Source: an uncultured Alphaproteobacteria bacterium
GTDB lineage: Bacteria > Pseudomonadota > Alphaproteobacteria > CALKHQ01
Length of the DNA stretch: 7,902 nt
NCBI GenBank assembly: GCA_937988735.1
Contig: CALKHQ010000049.1
Coordinates: 1 to 7,902, forward strand
Direction: 5' to 3'
In this document: positions 1-5,771 of the stretch, in pieces
How positions within the stretch are numbered: the stretch's first letter is position 1
How the letters are laid out: every line of letters begins with the position of its first letter
The notes under the pieces: generated by a model
Databases searched by the model: none
The model's input: the letters and a program-made list of their open reading frames with translations, nothing else
What the model was told of the DNA's origin: nothing
Program-made: the position numbers and the translations under genes

Positions 1-326
1 CCGCCGGCGAGCAGGCCCAGCCGCATGTCGTCGCGCCGCCCCCGCCTGGCGCCGATCGACGCCCATTCCAGCGCCGCGCTGCTCACCACGAGGAGGGCGG
101 TGTTCAGCCACAGCAGCCACTGCTGCGGCGTCGGCCGCCAGTCCTCGAACACCATCCGGTCGGCGTAGGCGACGATCAGCAGCAGGAACAGGACGGTCGC
201 GACCGCAAGGAACACGATGAGCCCGACTCGGGCCGCAGGCATGGCGAAGCTGCGCCGGGCGTCGATGGTGAGCTCGTGGCCCCGCGGCTCCCAGGGCTTC
301 TCGGTGAGCTGCTGCCAGATGCCCAT
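1..326 (-). CDS. Cytochrome c oxidase subunit III (heme-copper oxidase subunit III), 5' part only; cut by the window edge
   Basis: The first 108 codons of a subunit III protein are visible; the reading frame is still open at base 1. The ATG at 326 follows a GGGAG Shine-Dalgarno with 7 bases of spacing and lies 16 bases after the subunit I stop. The product begins MGIWQQLTEKPWEPRG, then has two predicted membrane helices at about residues 33-54 and 70-88. The second contains the family-like stretch WLLWLNTALLVVSSAALEW, followed by an Arg-rich loop. Subunit III binds no metal; it stabilises the catalytic core of the oxidase in the cytoplasmic membrane. The short N-terminus resembles the CoxO/CoxP subunit III homologues of coxMNOP-type clusters rather than the housekeeping CtaE, but that is recalled similarity. 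The remaining helices lie outside the window, so completeness cannot be judged. Confidence 0.85.
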   Translation of the reverse strand, partial: MGIWQQLTEKPWEPRGHELTIDARRSFAMPAARVGLIVFLAVATVLFLLLIVAYADRMVFEDWRPTPQQWLLWLNTALLVVSSAALEWASIGARRGRRDDMRLGLLAG

Positions 327-342
327 CGGCCCGCTCCCGCCG

Positions 343-2130
343 CTAGACGTGCGTCTGCACGCCGGCCCGGCTGGGCGGCATGTTCTGCGGCAGGAAGTCC
401 TGCGCCGCGCCGGGGACGTTGTAGTCGTAGGCCCAGCGGTAGACGACCGGCAGCTCCCGGCCGAAGTTGCCGTGCCCCGGCGGCGTCTCCGGCGTCTGCC
501 ATTCCAGCGTCGTCGCGCGCCAGGGGTTGGGACCGGCCGGCTTCCCGTACCGCAGGCTCCAGCCCAGGTTGAACAGGAACAGCAGCTGGGCGAAGCCGAC
601 GATCAGCGCGATCACGGTGACGATCTCGTTCAGCGTGTGTGCCGATTCCGGGATGAACGGCATGTTGCCGAGCTCGTGATAGCGGCGCGGCACGCCCATC
701 AGCCCGAGGTAGTGGAGCGGCAGGAAGATCGCGTAGGCCCCGACGAACGTGACCCAGAAATGGAACCGGCCCATGCCCTCGTGCAGCATCCGGCCGGTCA
801 TCTTGGGGTACCAGTGGTAGATGGCGCCGAAGATCACCAGGATCGGCGCCACCCCCATCACCATGTGGAAATGGGCGACGACGAACATGGTGTCGCTGAG
901 CGGCACGTCGACCACGGCGTTGCCGAGGAACAGCCCGGTGATGCCGCCGTTGACGAAGGTGACGATGAAGCCGAGCGCGAACAGCATCGGCACCGTGAAG
1001 TGAATGTCGCCGCGCCACAGGGTGAGCACCCAGTTGTAGACCTTGAGCGCGGTGGGGACGGCAATGATCAGCGTGGTGACGGCGAAGAAGAACCCGAAAT
1101 AGGGGTTCATGCCGCTGACGTACATGTGGTGGGCCCAGACGATGAAGCTGAGGCCCCCGATGATGATGATCGCCCACACCATCATCCGGTAGCCGAAGAT
1201 GTTGCGCCGGGCGTGGGTGGCGATGAGGTCGGACACGATTCCAAAGGCCGGCAGCGCGACGATGTAGACCTCCGGGTGGCCGAAGAACCAGAACAGGTGC
1301 TGGAACAGGATCGGGCTGCCGCCGTCATGGTCGAGCTGCTGGCCGAACTCGGCGATCGCCGGCATGAAGAAGCTGGTGCCGAGCAGGCGGTCGAACAGCA
1401 GCATGACGCAGCCGACGAACAGCGCCGGGAAGGCGAGCAGCGCCAGCACCGAGGCGGTGAAGATGCCCCAGACGGTAAGCGGCATCCGCATCAGCGTCAT
1501 GCCGCGGGTGCGGGCCTGCAGCACGGTGACGACGTAGTTCAGGCCGCCCATGGTGAAGCCGATGATGAAGACGATCAGCGACACCAGCATCAGGATGATG
1601 CCCCAGTCGCGGCCGGGCGTGCCGGACAGGATCGCCTGCGGCGGATAGAGCGTCCACCCGGCCCCGGTCGGGCCGCCGGGTACGAAGAAGCTTGCCACCA
1701 GGATCAGCACCGCCAGCAGGTAGACCCAGTAGCTGAGCATGTTGACGTAGGGGAACACCATGTCCCGCGCGCCGACCATCAGCGGGATCAGGTAGTTTCC
1801 GAAGCCGCCGAGGAAGAGCGCGGTCAGCAGGTAGATCACCATGATCATCCCGTGCATGGTGATCGCCTGGTAGTACTGCTCGGCGTCGATCAGCGACAGG
1901 CTCTCCGGGAAGCCGAGCTGCAGCCGCATCAGCCAGGACAGGACCAGCGCGACGAGGCCGATCGCGACCGCGGTGCCGCCGTACTGGATCGCGATCACCT
2001 TCGCGTCCTGGCAGAAGACGTATTTCGTGATCCAGCTTTTCGCGTGATAGAGGTCGACTTCCGGAACTTCGGCCGGGGGCGCGGCGTCGCCGACGTCTGC
2101 GATCGCCCTGTCACTCGTCACATCGACCAT
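343..2130 (-). CDS. ctaD: Cytochrome c oxidase subunit I, A-type heme-copper oxidase catalytic subunit
   Basis: This 595-residue membrane protein is the catalytic core of a cytochrome c oxidase: it reduces O2 to water at a heme-CuB centre while pumping protons. About 12 membrane helices are expected. Ligands are all present: low-spin heme His93 (TMHGMIM) and His422, high-spin heme His420 (AHFHMVMG), and CuB ligands His285, His334 and His335. The GHPEVY motif (284-289) carries Glu287 and the cross-linking Tyr289, which places it in the A1 type. D-channel residues Asp123, Asn112 and Asn130 and the K-channel Lys363 (VPTALKVYNW) are kept, as is the Arg pair 482-483 near the heme propionates. The start is supported by GAGGGA seven bases upstream. 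The hydrophilic N-terminus (residues 1-45) and the tail after about 520 resemble CoxN of Bradyrhizobium-type alternative aa3 oxidases (recalled similarity). The gene sits between subunits II and III in one transcript. Confidence 0.97.
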   Translation of the reverse strand: MVDVTSDRAIADVGDAAPPAEVPEVDLYHAKSWITKYVFCQDAKVIAIQYGGTAVAIGLVALVLSWLMRLQLGFPESLSLIDAEQYYQAITMHGMIMVIYLLTALFLGGFGNYLIPLMVGARDMVFPYVNMLSYWVYLLAVLILVASFFVPGGPTGAGWTLYPPQAILSGTPGRDWGIILMLVSLIVFIIGFTMGGLNYVVTVLQARTRGMTLMRMPLTVWGIFTASVLALLAFPALFVGCVMLLFDRLLGTSFFMPAIAEFGQQLDHDGGSPILFQHLFWFFGHPEVYIVALPAFGIVSDLIATHARRNIFGYRMMVWAIIIIGGLSFIVWAHHMYVSGMNPYFGFFFAVTTLIIAVPTALKVYNWVLTLWRGDIHFTVPMLFALGFIVTFVNGGITGLFLGNAVVDVPLSDTMFVVAHFHMVMGVAPILVIFGAIYHWYPKMTGRMLHEGMGRFHFWVTFVGAYAIFLPLHYLGLMGVPRRYHELGNMPFIPESAHTLNEIVTVIALIVGFAQLLFLFNLGWSLRYGKPAGPNPWRATTLEWQTPETPPGHGNFGRELPVVYRWAYDYNVPGAAQDFLPQNMPPSRAGVQTHV

Positions 2131-2161
2131 CGGGCACTCCCTCTGCGTCGTCTCCCGACTG

Positions 2162-3208
2162 TCATTCCGCCAGGCTGCCGTCGCTGCTCGCGACGGCCGT
2201 CGGCCGGTCGCGGCCTGCCGCGGCGTACATGGTGGCGAAGGTGGGCTGCGCGCCGAGCCACGCCGCGAACTCCGCTTCCTCCACGATCTCGACCTGGCCG
2301 CGCATGTTGGCGTGCTGCACGCCGCAGTATTCCGCGCACAGGATCTGGAAGGAGCCGGTCCGCGTCGGCGTGAACCACAGCTGGGTGACCATGCCCGGCA
2401 CCAGGTCCATCTTCGCCCGGAACTCCGGCACGTAGAAGTTGTGGAGAACGTCCTGCGAACGCAGCAGCACCGTCACCGGGCGGTTCACCGGCAGGTGCAG
2501 CGCGCCCGACTGGACGACGACGTCGTCCTGGCCGTTGGGATCGTCCGGGTTGATGCCCAGCGGGTTGTCCACGCTGACAAGCCGGGTGGAGGTGGTGCCG
2601 AGCACGCCGTCCTCGCCCGGCAGCCGGAAGCTCCAGTACCACTGCTGGCCGATCGCCTCGACCTGCTGCGAGTCCTCGGGCGGGGTGATGAACTCGTCCC
2701 AGACGAACAGGCCGGGGGTGAGCAGCGCGGCGACGCCGAAGGCGGTGGCGAGGGTCAGGCCCCACTCCAGCCGCCTGCTCTCCGGCTCGTAGTGCGCCGT
2801 GTTGCCGGGGCGGTGACGGAAGCGGTGGGCGCACCAGGCCATGAACACGACCACCGCGAGGAATACCAGGCCGGTGATCCAGAAGGTCAGGCTGATCGTG
2901 AAGTCGATGTATTCCCAGTTGGAGGCGATCGGCCCCCACCACCAGGGGCTCGCCAGGTGGAACACGACCGTGCCGAGCGCGACCGCGAGCATGAGCGCCG
3001 GTACGACCTGGCGGCGCCGCCGCGGGCGGCCCTCGGCCTCGTCATAGGCGCCGCGGATCAGCCCGAAGATGGTGATGACGCCGATCGCGAACAGGATCAG
3101 CCCGGTCCAGTAGAGCGTCCGTTCCTGCCCGACCGCCGCGATGGAGAGCCCGATCAGGCACAGGGCGGCCATGCAGCCGCCGACCACCCATCTGCCGCCG
3201 TTCCGCAC
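2162..3208 (-). CDS. coxB: Cytochrome c oxidase subunit II with CuA site and extended N-terminus
   Basis: This 348-residue protein is the electron-entry subunit: its periplasmic cupredoxin domain takes electrons from cytochrome c through CuA and passes them to subunit I. The CuA ligands are complete: His256 (DVLHNFYVPEF), Cys291, Glu293, Cys295, His299 and Met302 (CAEYCGVQHANM). The aromatic electron-entry motif GQQWYWSF is at 187-194. The usual membrane hairpin lies at about 103-127 and 150-170, and a further hydrophobic segment (69-88) precedes it. Upstream of that are two extra predicted helices at about 7-26 and 32-52, ending in an Arg-rich stretch (61-66); subunit II proteins I recall begin near residue 65. 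There is no C-terminal cytochrome c domain, so this is aa3-like rather than caa3. The start is GTG, preceded by GAGGTG with only 4 bases of spacing. Subunit I begins 31 bases after the stop. An internal start further in is possible, though I see no stronger Shine-Dalgarno for one. Confidence 0.95.
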   Translation of the reverse strand: MRNGGRWVVGGCMAALCLIGLSIAAVGQERTLYWTGLILFAIGVITIFGLIRGAYDEAEGRPRRRRQVVPALMLAVALGTVVFHLASPWWWGPIASNWEYIDFTISLTFWITGLVFLAVVVFMAWCAHRFRHRPGNTAHYEPESRRLEWGLTLATAFGVAALLTPGLFVWDEFITPPEDSQQVEAIGQQWYWSFRLPGEDGVLGTTSTRLVSVDNPLGINPDDPNGQDDVVVQSGALHLPVNRPVTVLLRSQDVLHNFYVPEFRAKMDLVPGMVTQLWFTPTRTGSFQILCAEYCGVQHANMRGQVEIVEEAEFAAWLGAQPTFATMYAAAGRDRPTAVASSDGSLAE

Positions 3209-3211
3209 GGC

Positions 3212-3391
3212 TCACCTCGCCGAGCTGGCGCAGGCGCGGGCACCGCGGCAAAGGCGTCGCCGGGTGGTCGCCGGCCTGGGCATGGGGTGGGAAGTCGCCG
3301 GAGAGGGACGCGCATCCGGCGTCCGGGAGGCGGGGAGCGTGGCGTCCGCAAGCCTCCCCCGGAGATCGGCGATCGCCGGTCGGTGCACCAT
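3212..3391 (-). CDS. Possible small leader ORF, 59 residues, coupled to subunit II
   Basis: An ATG at 3391 is preceded by a perfect GGAGG (3398-3402) with six bases of spacing. The frame runs 59 codons to a TGA at 3212-3214, which lies inside the Shine-Dalgarno of the subunit II gene, three bases before its GTG. That layout is what translational coupling looks like. Against it, the product (MVHRPAIADLRGRL...) is rich in Arg, Ala and Pro with no membrane segment or family I recognise, and its third-position GC is somewhat lower than in the neighbouring genes. Open frames of this size are common by chance at this GC content. I see a good initiation site and a suggestive stop position; a coding role is inference. 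Confidence 0.3.
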   Translation of the reverse strand: MVHRPAIADLRGRLADATLPASRTPDARPSPATSHPMPRPATTRRRLCRGARACASSAR

Positions 3392-3425
3392 GGCATACCT
3401 CCGCAACGGGCGGCACGCCGGGTGG

Positions 3426-3444
3426 CCGAATCCTCGGTCCGAAT
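3426..3444 (-). repeat. Two ATTCGG direct repeats upstream of the oxidase operon
   Basis: On the minus strand ATTCGG occurs twice with a 7-base gap (plus-strand CCGAAT at 3426-3431 and 3439-3444). They lie about 25-50 bases upstream of the Shine-Dalgarno of the possible leader ORF, where an activator or repressor could bind. No known regulator was matched, and a chance pair is quite possible. Confidence 0.3.
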
Positions 3445-3618
3445 ACTGCCTGTGTTCGCGATCCGGCCAAGCGGTCCGCAACGCACGTCGGCTCGACCCG
3501 ATCCGCCCGGCTCCATGGCCGGAAAGGATCTGGCCATCGGCCGGCGCGCCCGCAGGCGCAGCACGGCCAATAGGCAAACGCTGCCTGTGGTTTCGGCGGG
3601 GGTCAAGGGGGTAGAAGG

Positions 3619-3641
3619 GCGGCTTCCACCCCGGAAGCCGC
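3619..3641. other. Stem-loop, 9-bp perfect stem
   Basis: GCGGCTTCC pairs with the complementary arm at 3633-3641 around a 5-base loop (ACCCC): the core CGGCTTCC (3620-3627) / GGAAGCCG (3633-3640) is perfect, and G3619-C3641 extends it. No T-run follows on either strand, so it is not a canonical intrinsic terminator. It could be an operator, part of a leader RNA, or nothing functional. Confidence 0.5.
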
Positions 3642-3647
3642 GGGAAG

Positions 3648-3662
3648 CCTTGCTCCGCAAGG
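3648..3662. other. Stem-loop, 6-bp stem with 3-base loop
   Basis: CCTTGC (3648-3653) and GCAAGG (3657-3662) form a perfect short inverted repeat around TCC. It lies six bases from the hairpin at 3619-3641, so the two form a tandem pair in the divergent intergenic region. Function unknown. Confidence 0.4.
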
Positions 3663-3715
3663 AGTTCCGACGCGCCGGGAACCCGTGGCACACTGCGGCA
3701 TTGCGGGCTGAAGAT

Positions 3716-3745
3716 TTGCCGCGACCTTGGGCAGGAACCAATATA
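3716..3745 (+). promoter_or_regulatory. Weak candidate promoter for the DUF2189 gene
   Basis: TTGCCG (3716-3721) is followed after 18 bases by AATATA (3740-3745), inside the only clearly AT-rich patch of this region (aaccaatatatgcttcaag). Both boxes are poor matches to the housekeeping consensus. If used, it would give a leader of about 105 bases before the ATG at 3859. Confidence 0.2.
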
Positions 3746-3756
3746 TGCTTCAAGTT

Positions 3757-3775
3757 GTCGCGGGTCGCGGGTCGC
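3757..3775. repeat. Short tandem repeat, 2.7 copies of GTCGCGG
   Basis: GTCGCGG occurs at 3757-3763 and 3764-3770 and is followed by a partial GTCGC. It sits between the candidate promoter and the DUF2189 start, so it would fall in the transcribed leader. It is probably a trivial GC-rich slippage repeat. Confidence 0.6.
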
Positions 3776-3858
3776 TCTTGACCAGCAACCGCCGTTATCG
3801 GCTGCACGCCACGGGTGGCCCACGGCCCCTCGAACCCACAGTTCGGGAGAGGGCAAGC

Positions 3859-4749
3859 ATGGCCACCGAGCATCACATCCGGAATCCGATCGAATGGAGC
3901 CTGGACGAGCTGAGGGCCGGCACCCACGCGCTGGAGCGTGCGGGCTACGGGCTTAGCCACCACGAGGGGGCGGGCGTCATGCCCGCGGTCGCCCGCATCG
4001 AGGTCGCCGATCTCTGGGACGCGGTCCGCAAGGGGCTGTCCGACCTCGGCACCTCGCGGAGCGACGTGTTCTTCCTCTGCGCGCTCTACCCGGTCGTGGG
4101 CATTGTGCTGGCGCTGCTCGCCGCCGGCAACGACACCCTGCCGCTGGTGTTCCCGCTGGTGTCCGGCTTCGCGCTGGTCGGGCCGGTGGCGGCGGTCGGG
4201 CTCTACGAGATCAGCCGCCGTCACGAGGCGGGGCAGGAGATCAGCTGGTCGAACGCCTTCGGGGTCGTCCACAACCCCGCCTTCCCGTCGATCGTGGTGC
4301 TGAGCCTCATCCTCGCCGGCCTGTTCGTCGTCTGGCTGGCGGCGGCCTACGTGATCTTCCTGTTGACGATGGGACCCGAGTCCCCGGCCTCGATCTGGTC
4401 GTTCGTCACCGACGTGTTCACCACCGGTGCGGGCTGGGCCATGATCATCGTCGGCATCGGCGTCGGCTTCCTGTTTGCCGTCGCCGCGCTGGCGATCTCG
4501 GTCGTTTCCTTCCCCCTGATGCTTGATCGCGACGTCGGCGTGACGGTCGCGGTGAAGACCTCGGTGAAGGCGACGATGCTGAACCTGAAGCCGATGGCGG
4601 TGTGGGGCTTCGTGGTCGCCGCCGCCCTGGTGCTGGGCTCGATCCCGGCGCTGATCGGCCTCATCCTCGTGCTGCCTGTTCTCGGCCACTCCACCTGGCA
4701 CCTGTACCGCAAGATGGTCCCGCGTCCCGGCGAGCCGGTGCGCGAGTAG
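3859..4749 (+). CDS. DUF2189-family integral membrane protein, function unknown
   Basis: This 296-residue protein matches, by recalled sequence character, the DUF2189 family of proteobacterial inner-membrane proteins, for which no biochemical role is established. A hydrophilic N-terminus (1-68) containing VARIEVADLWDAVRKGL precedes about six membrane helices: roughly 70-89, 95-115, 144-168, 191-221 (may be one long helix or two) and 246-275. Family-like stretches are GPVAAVGLYEISRRHE (108-123), VVSFPLMLDRDVGV (215-228) and VLPVLGHSTWHLYRK (271-285), near the C-terminus. The frame is open upstream to an ATG at 3727, but GAGAGGG five bases before the ATG at 3859 and the low-quality extension favour the shorter start. 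It is transcribed away from the cytochrome oxidase operon and appears to be a single-gene unit, closed by a hairpin one base after the stop. I saw no catalytic or metal-binding motif, so transport, sensing or assembly roles would all be guesses. Confidence 0.9.
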   Translation: MATEHHIRNPIEWSLDELRAGTHALERAGYGLSHHEGAGVMPAVARIEVADLWDAVRKGLSDLGTSRSDVFFLCALYPVVGIVLALLAAGNDTLPLVFPLVSGFALVGPVAAVGLYEISRRHEAGQEISWSNAFGVVHNPAFPSIVVLSLILAGLFVVWLAAAYVIFLLTMGPESPASIWSFVTDVFTTGAGWAMIIVGIGVGFLFAVAALAISVVSFPLMLDRDVGVTVAVKTSVKATMLNLKPMAVWGFVVAAALVLGSIPALIGLILVLPVLGHSTWHLYRKMVPRPGEPVRE

Positions 4750-4750
4750 C

Positions 4751-4787
4751 GCGACAGGGGCGGCCGTTCAGCGGCCGCCCCTGTCGC
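4751..4787. terminator. Perfect 16-bp stem hairpin between convergent genes, likely bidirectional terminator
   Basis: The arm at 4751-4766 (GCGACAGGGGCGGCCG) is exactly complementary to 4772-4787 around the 5-base loop TTCAG. It begins one base after the TAG of the DUF2189 gene and lies 28 bases past the stop of the oppositely oriented CDF gene, so it can end both transcripts. Neither strand has a T-run after the stem, which is unlike the textbook intrinsic terminator but common in very GC-rich bacteria, where such stems may also stabilise mRNA 3' ends. Confidence 0.75.
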
Positions 4788-4815
4788 ACCATCGGACAGC
4801 GGGTCCAAGCCGGGA

Positions 4816-5766
4816 TCAGGCCGAGTCGCCGCAGTGGCGGTGTTCGAGCTGGACGGTGACATGGGCGACGCCGAACAGGCGGGCGACGGCGTCGCTGATG
4901 CGGGCGCGGATGGCGTCGATATCCGCCTGCGGGGCCACCACGGCGTGCAGCGTCATCATCGCGCGGTCGCTGGACAGCGACCAGACGTGGACGTGGTGGA
5001 TGTCGCGGACGCCGCTCACCTCGGCCGCCAGCCGGCGGCGCACCTCCGCCGGGTCCACCGACTCCGGCGTTCCCTCCATCAGGATGTGGGTGGACCGCCG
5101 CAGCAGGATGAAGGCGGAGCGCAGGATCAGCAGCACCACCGCGATCGACAGCACCGGGTCGGCCTGGGTCCAGCCGGTCGCCATGATCACCAGCGCGGCG
5201 ACGATGGCGGCGACCGACCCCAGCAGGTCGCCGAGCACGTGCATCGCAGCGCCCTGCATGTTGAGGTTGTCGCGGTCGCCGCCATGGAGCAGGCGGAACA
5301 CCAGCAGGTTGACGGCAAGGCCGGCGGCGGCGATGGCCAGCATCGGCCCGGACATTACCGCGACCGGGCTGTCGAACCGGGCGATCGCCTCGAAGCCGAT
5401 CCAGGCGGCCAGCGCCAGCAGCCCCAGCCCGTTCGCCAGCGCCGCCAGCACCTGCAGCCGGTGGTAGCCGAAGCTGTGGCGCGGGCTCGGCGCGCGGCGC
5501 GACATGCGGAAGGCGGCCCAGCTCAGCGCCATGGCGGCAACATCCGACAGCATGTGCCCGGCGTCGGCGATCAGCGCCAGCGAGCCGACCAGCCACCCGC
5601 CGACCGCCTCGACCGTCATGAACGCGGCGGTCAGCGCGATGCCGATCGCAAGCCGTCGCTCGTTGTCGCCACGGGCGCCATGCTGGTGGCCGTGCTCGTG
5701 CCGGTGCGCATGGCCGGGCCCGTGGGCGTGGGCGTGTCCATGCGCGTGCCCGTGGCCCCGGCCCAT
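4816..5766 (-). CDS. Cation diffusion facilitator (CDF) transporter, CzcD/ZitB type, with His-rich N-terminus
   Basis: This 316-residue inner-membrane antiporter is expected to export Zn2+ (possibly Co2+ or Cd2+) in exchange for protons. The first 30 residues hold 12 histidines in HxH patterns (HGHAHGHAHAHG...), a cytoplasmic metal-binding tail seen in many zinc CDFs. Six membrane helices follow at about 39-62, 65-87, 105-128, 140-160, 176-197 and 203-223. The intramembrane metal site is complete: Asp68, His71 and Asp75 in helix 2 (ADAGHMLSD) and His176 with Asp180 in helix 5 (HVLGD). The His/Asp combination in helix 2 favours zinc. The C-terminal cytoplasmic domain (about 230-310) has the usual ferredoxin-like pattern with DIHHVHVWSL and ends in HRHC. 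The gene starts 5 bases after the stop of the cystathionine beta-synthase gene, and the nearest Shine-Dalgarno (GGAGA) lies within the end of that gene, so translation is probably coupled. The exact metal cannot be read from sequence. Confidence 0.95.
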   Translation of the reverse strand: MGRGHGHAHGHAHAHGPGHAHRHEHGHQHGARGDNERRLAIGIALTAAFMTVEAVGGWLVGSLALIADAGHMLSDVAAMALSWAAFRMSRRAPSPRHSFGYHRLQVLAALANGLGLLALAAWIGFEAIARFDSPVAVMSGPMLAIAAAGLAVNLLVFRLLHGGDRDNLNMQGAAMHVLGDLLGSVAAIVAALVIMATGWTQADPVLSIAVVLLILRSAFILLRRSTHILMEGTPESVDPAEVRRRLAAEVSGVRDIHHVHVWSLSSDRAMMTLHAVVAPQADIDAIRARISDAVARLFGVAHVTVQLEHRHCGDSA

Positions 5767-5771
5767 CGCGG

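Larger units (their letters stand above)
3392..3858. other. Divergent intergenic region between oxidase operon and DUF2189 gene
   Basis: Together with the possible leader ORF, this makes a 650-base region between two divergent genes. The open frames here give Arg/Pro/Gly-rich translations without family character or convincing start sites, so I call no gene beyond the leader ORF. It must hold the promoters for both directions unless the oxidase genes are read from further away. Visible structure: two adjacent hairpins (3619-3662), a 9-base repeat at 3446 and 3583, paired ATTCGG elements, a 7-base tandem repeat at 3757-3775, and an AT-rich patch near 3737-3757. No tRNA or known riboswitch core was recognised. 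Confidence 0.6.

Noticed and set aside
217..2373. Very long plus-strand open frame (718 codons) across the oxidase subunit I gene
   Set aside because: It is antisense to an unmistakable subunit I gene; its translation is rich in Arg, His, Asp, Glu and Gln with no fold-like pattern. This is a typical shadow frame in GC-rich DNA.
3367..3378. Palindrome CGGCGATCGCCG
   Set aside because: A single 12-base palindrome inside the possible leader ORF; expected by chance in GC-rich DNA and not repeated elsewhere in the window as far as I can see.
3442..3470. Housekeeping promoter for the oxidase operon (TTGGCC, 17 bases, AGTATT on the minus strand)
   Set aside because: The spacing is right but the -10 box matches only half the consensus; too weak to annotate.
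3686..3704. Sigma-54-like promoter (TGGCAC ... TTGC)
   Set aside because: The two boxes are separated by 9 bases instead of the required 5, so the essential GG-N10-GC spacing fails.
3734..3756. General stress (EcfG-type) promoter GGAAC ... GTT upstream of DUF2189
   Set aside because: The spacing is about two bases too short and the second box reads AGTT rather than CGTT.
2312..3781. 489-codon plus-strand open frame across subunit II and the intergenic region
   Set aside because: Same kind of shadow: it is opposite subunit II for most of its length and has low-complexity charged composition without a credible start site.
3727..3858. Upstream start (ATG at 3727) extending the DUF2189 protein by 44 residues
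   Set aside because: The extension crosses the tandem repeat, lacks membrane or family character, and has no good Shine-Dalgarno; the ATG at 3859 has GAGAGGG at proper spacing.
3154..4701. 515-codon minus-strand open frame opposite the DUF2189 gene
   Set aside because: The translation is a run of charged and Gln/His residues mirroring hydrophobic codons of the DUF2189 gene on the other strand; no family resemblance.
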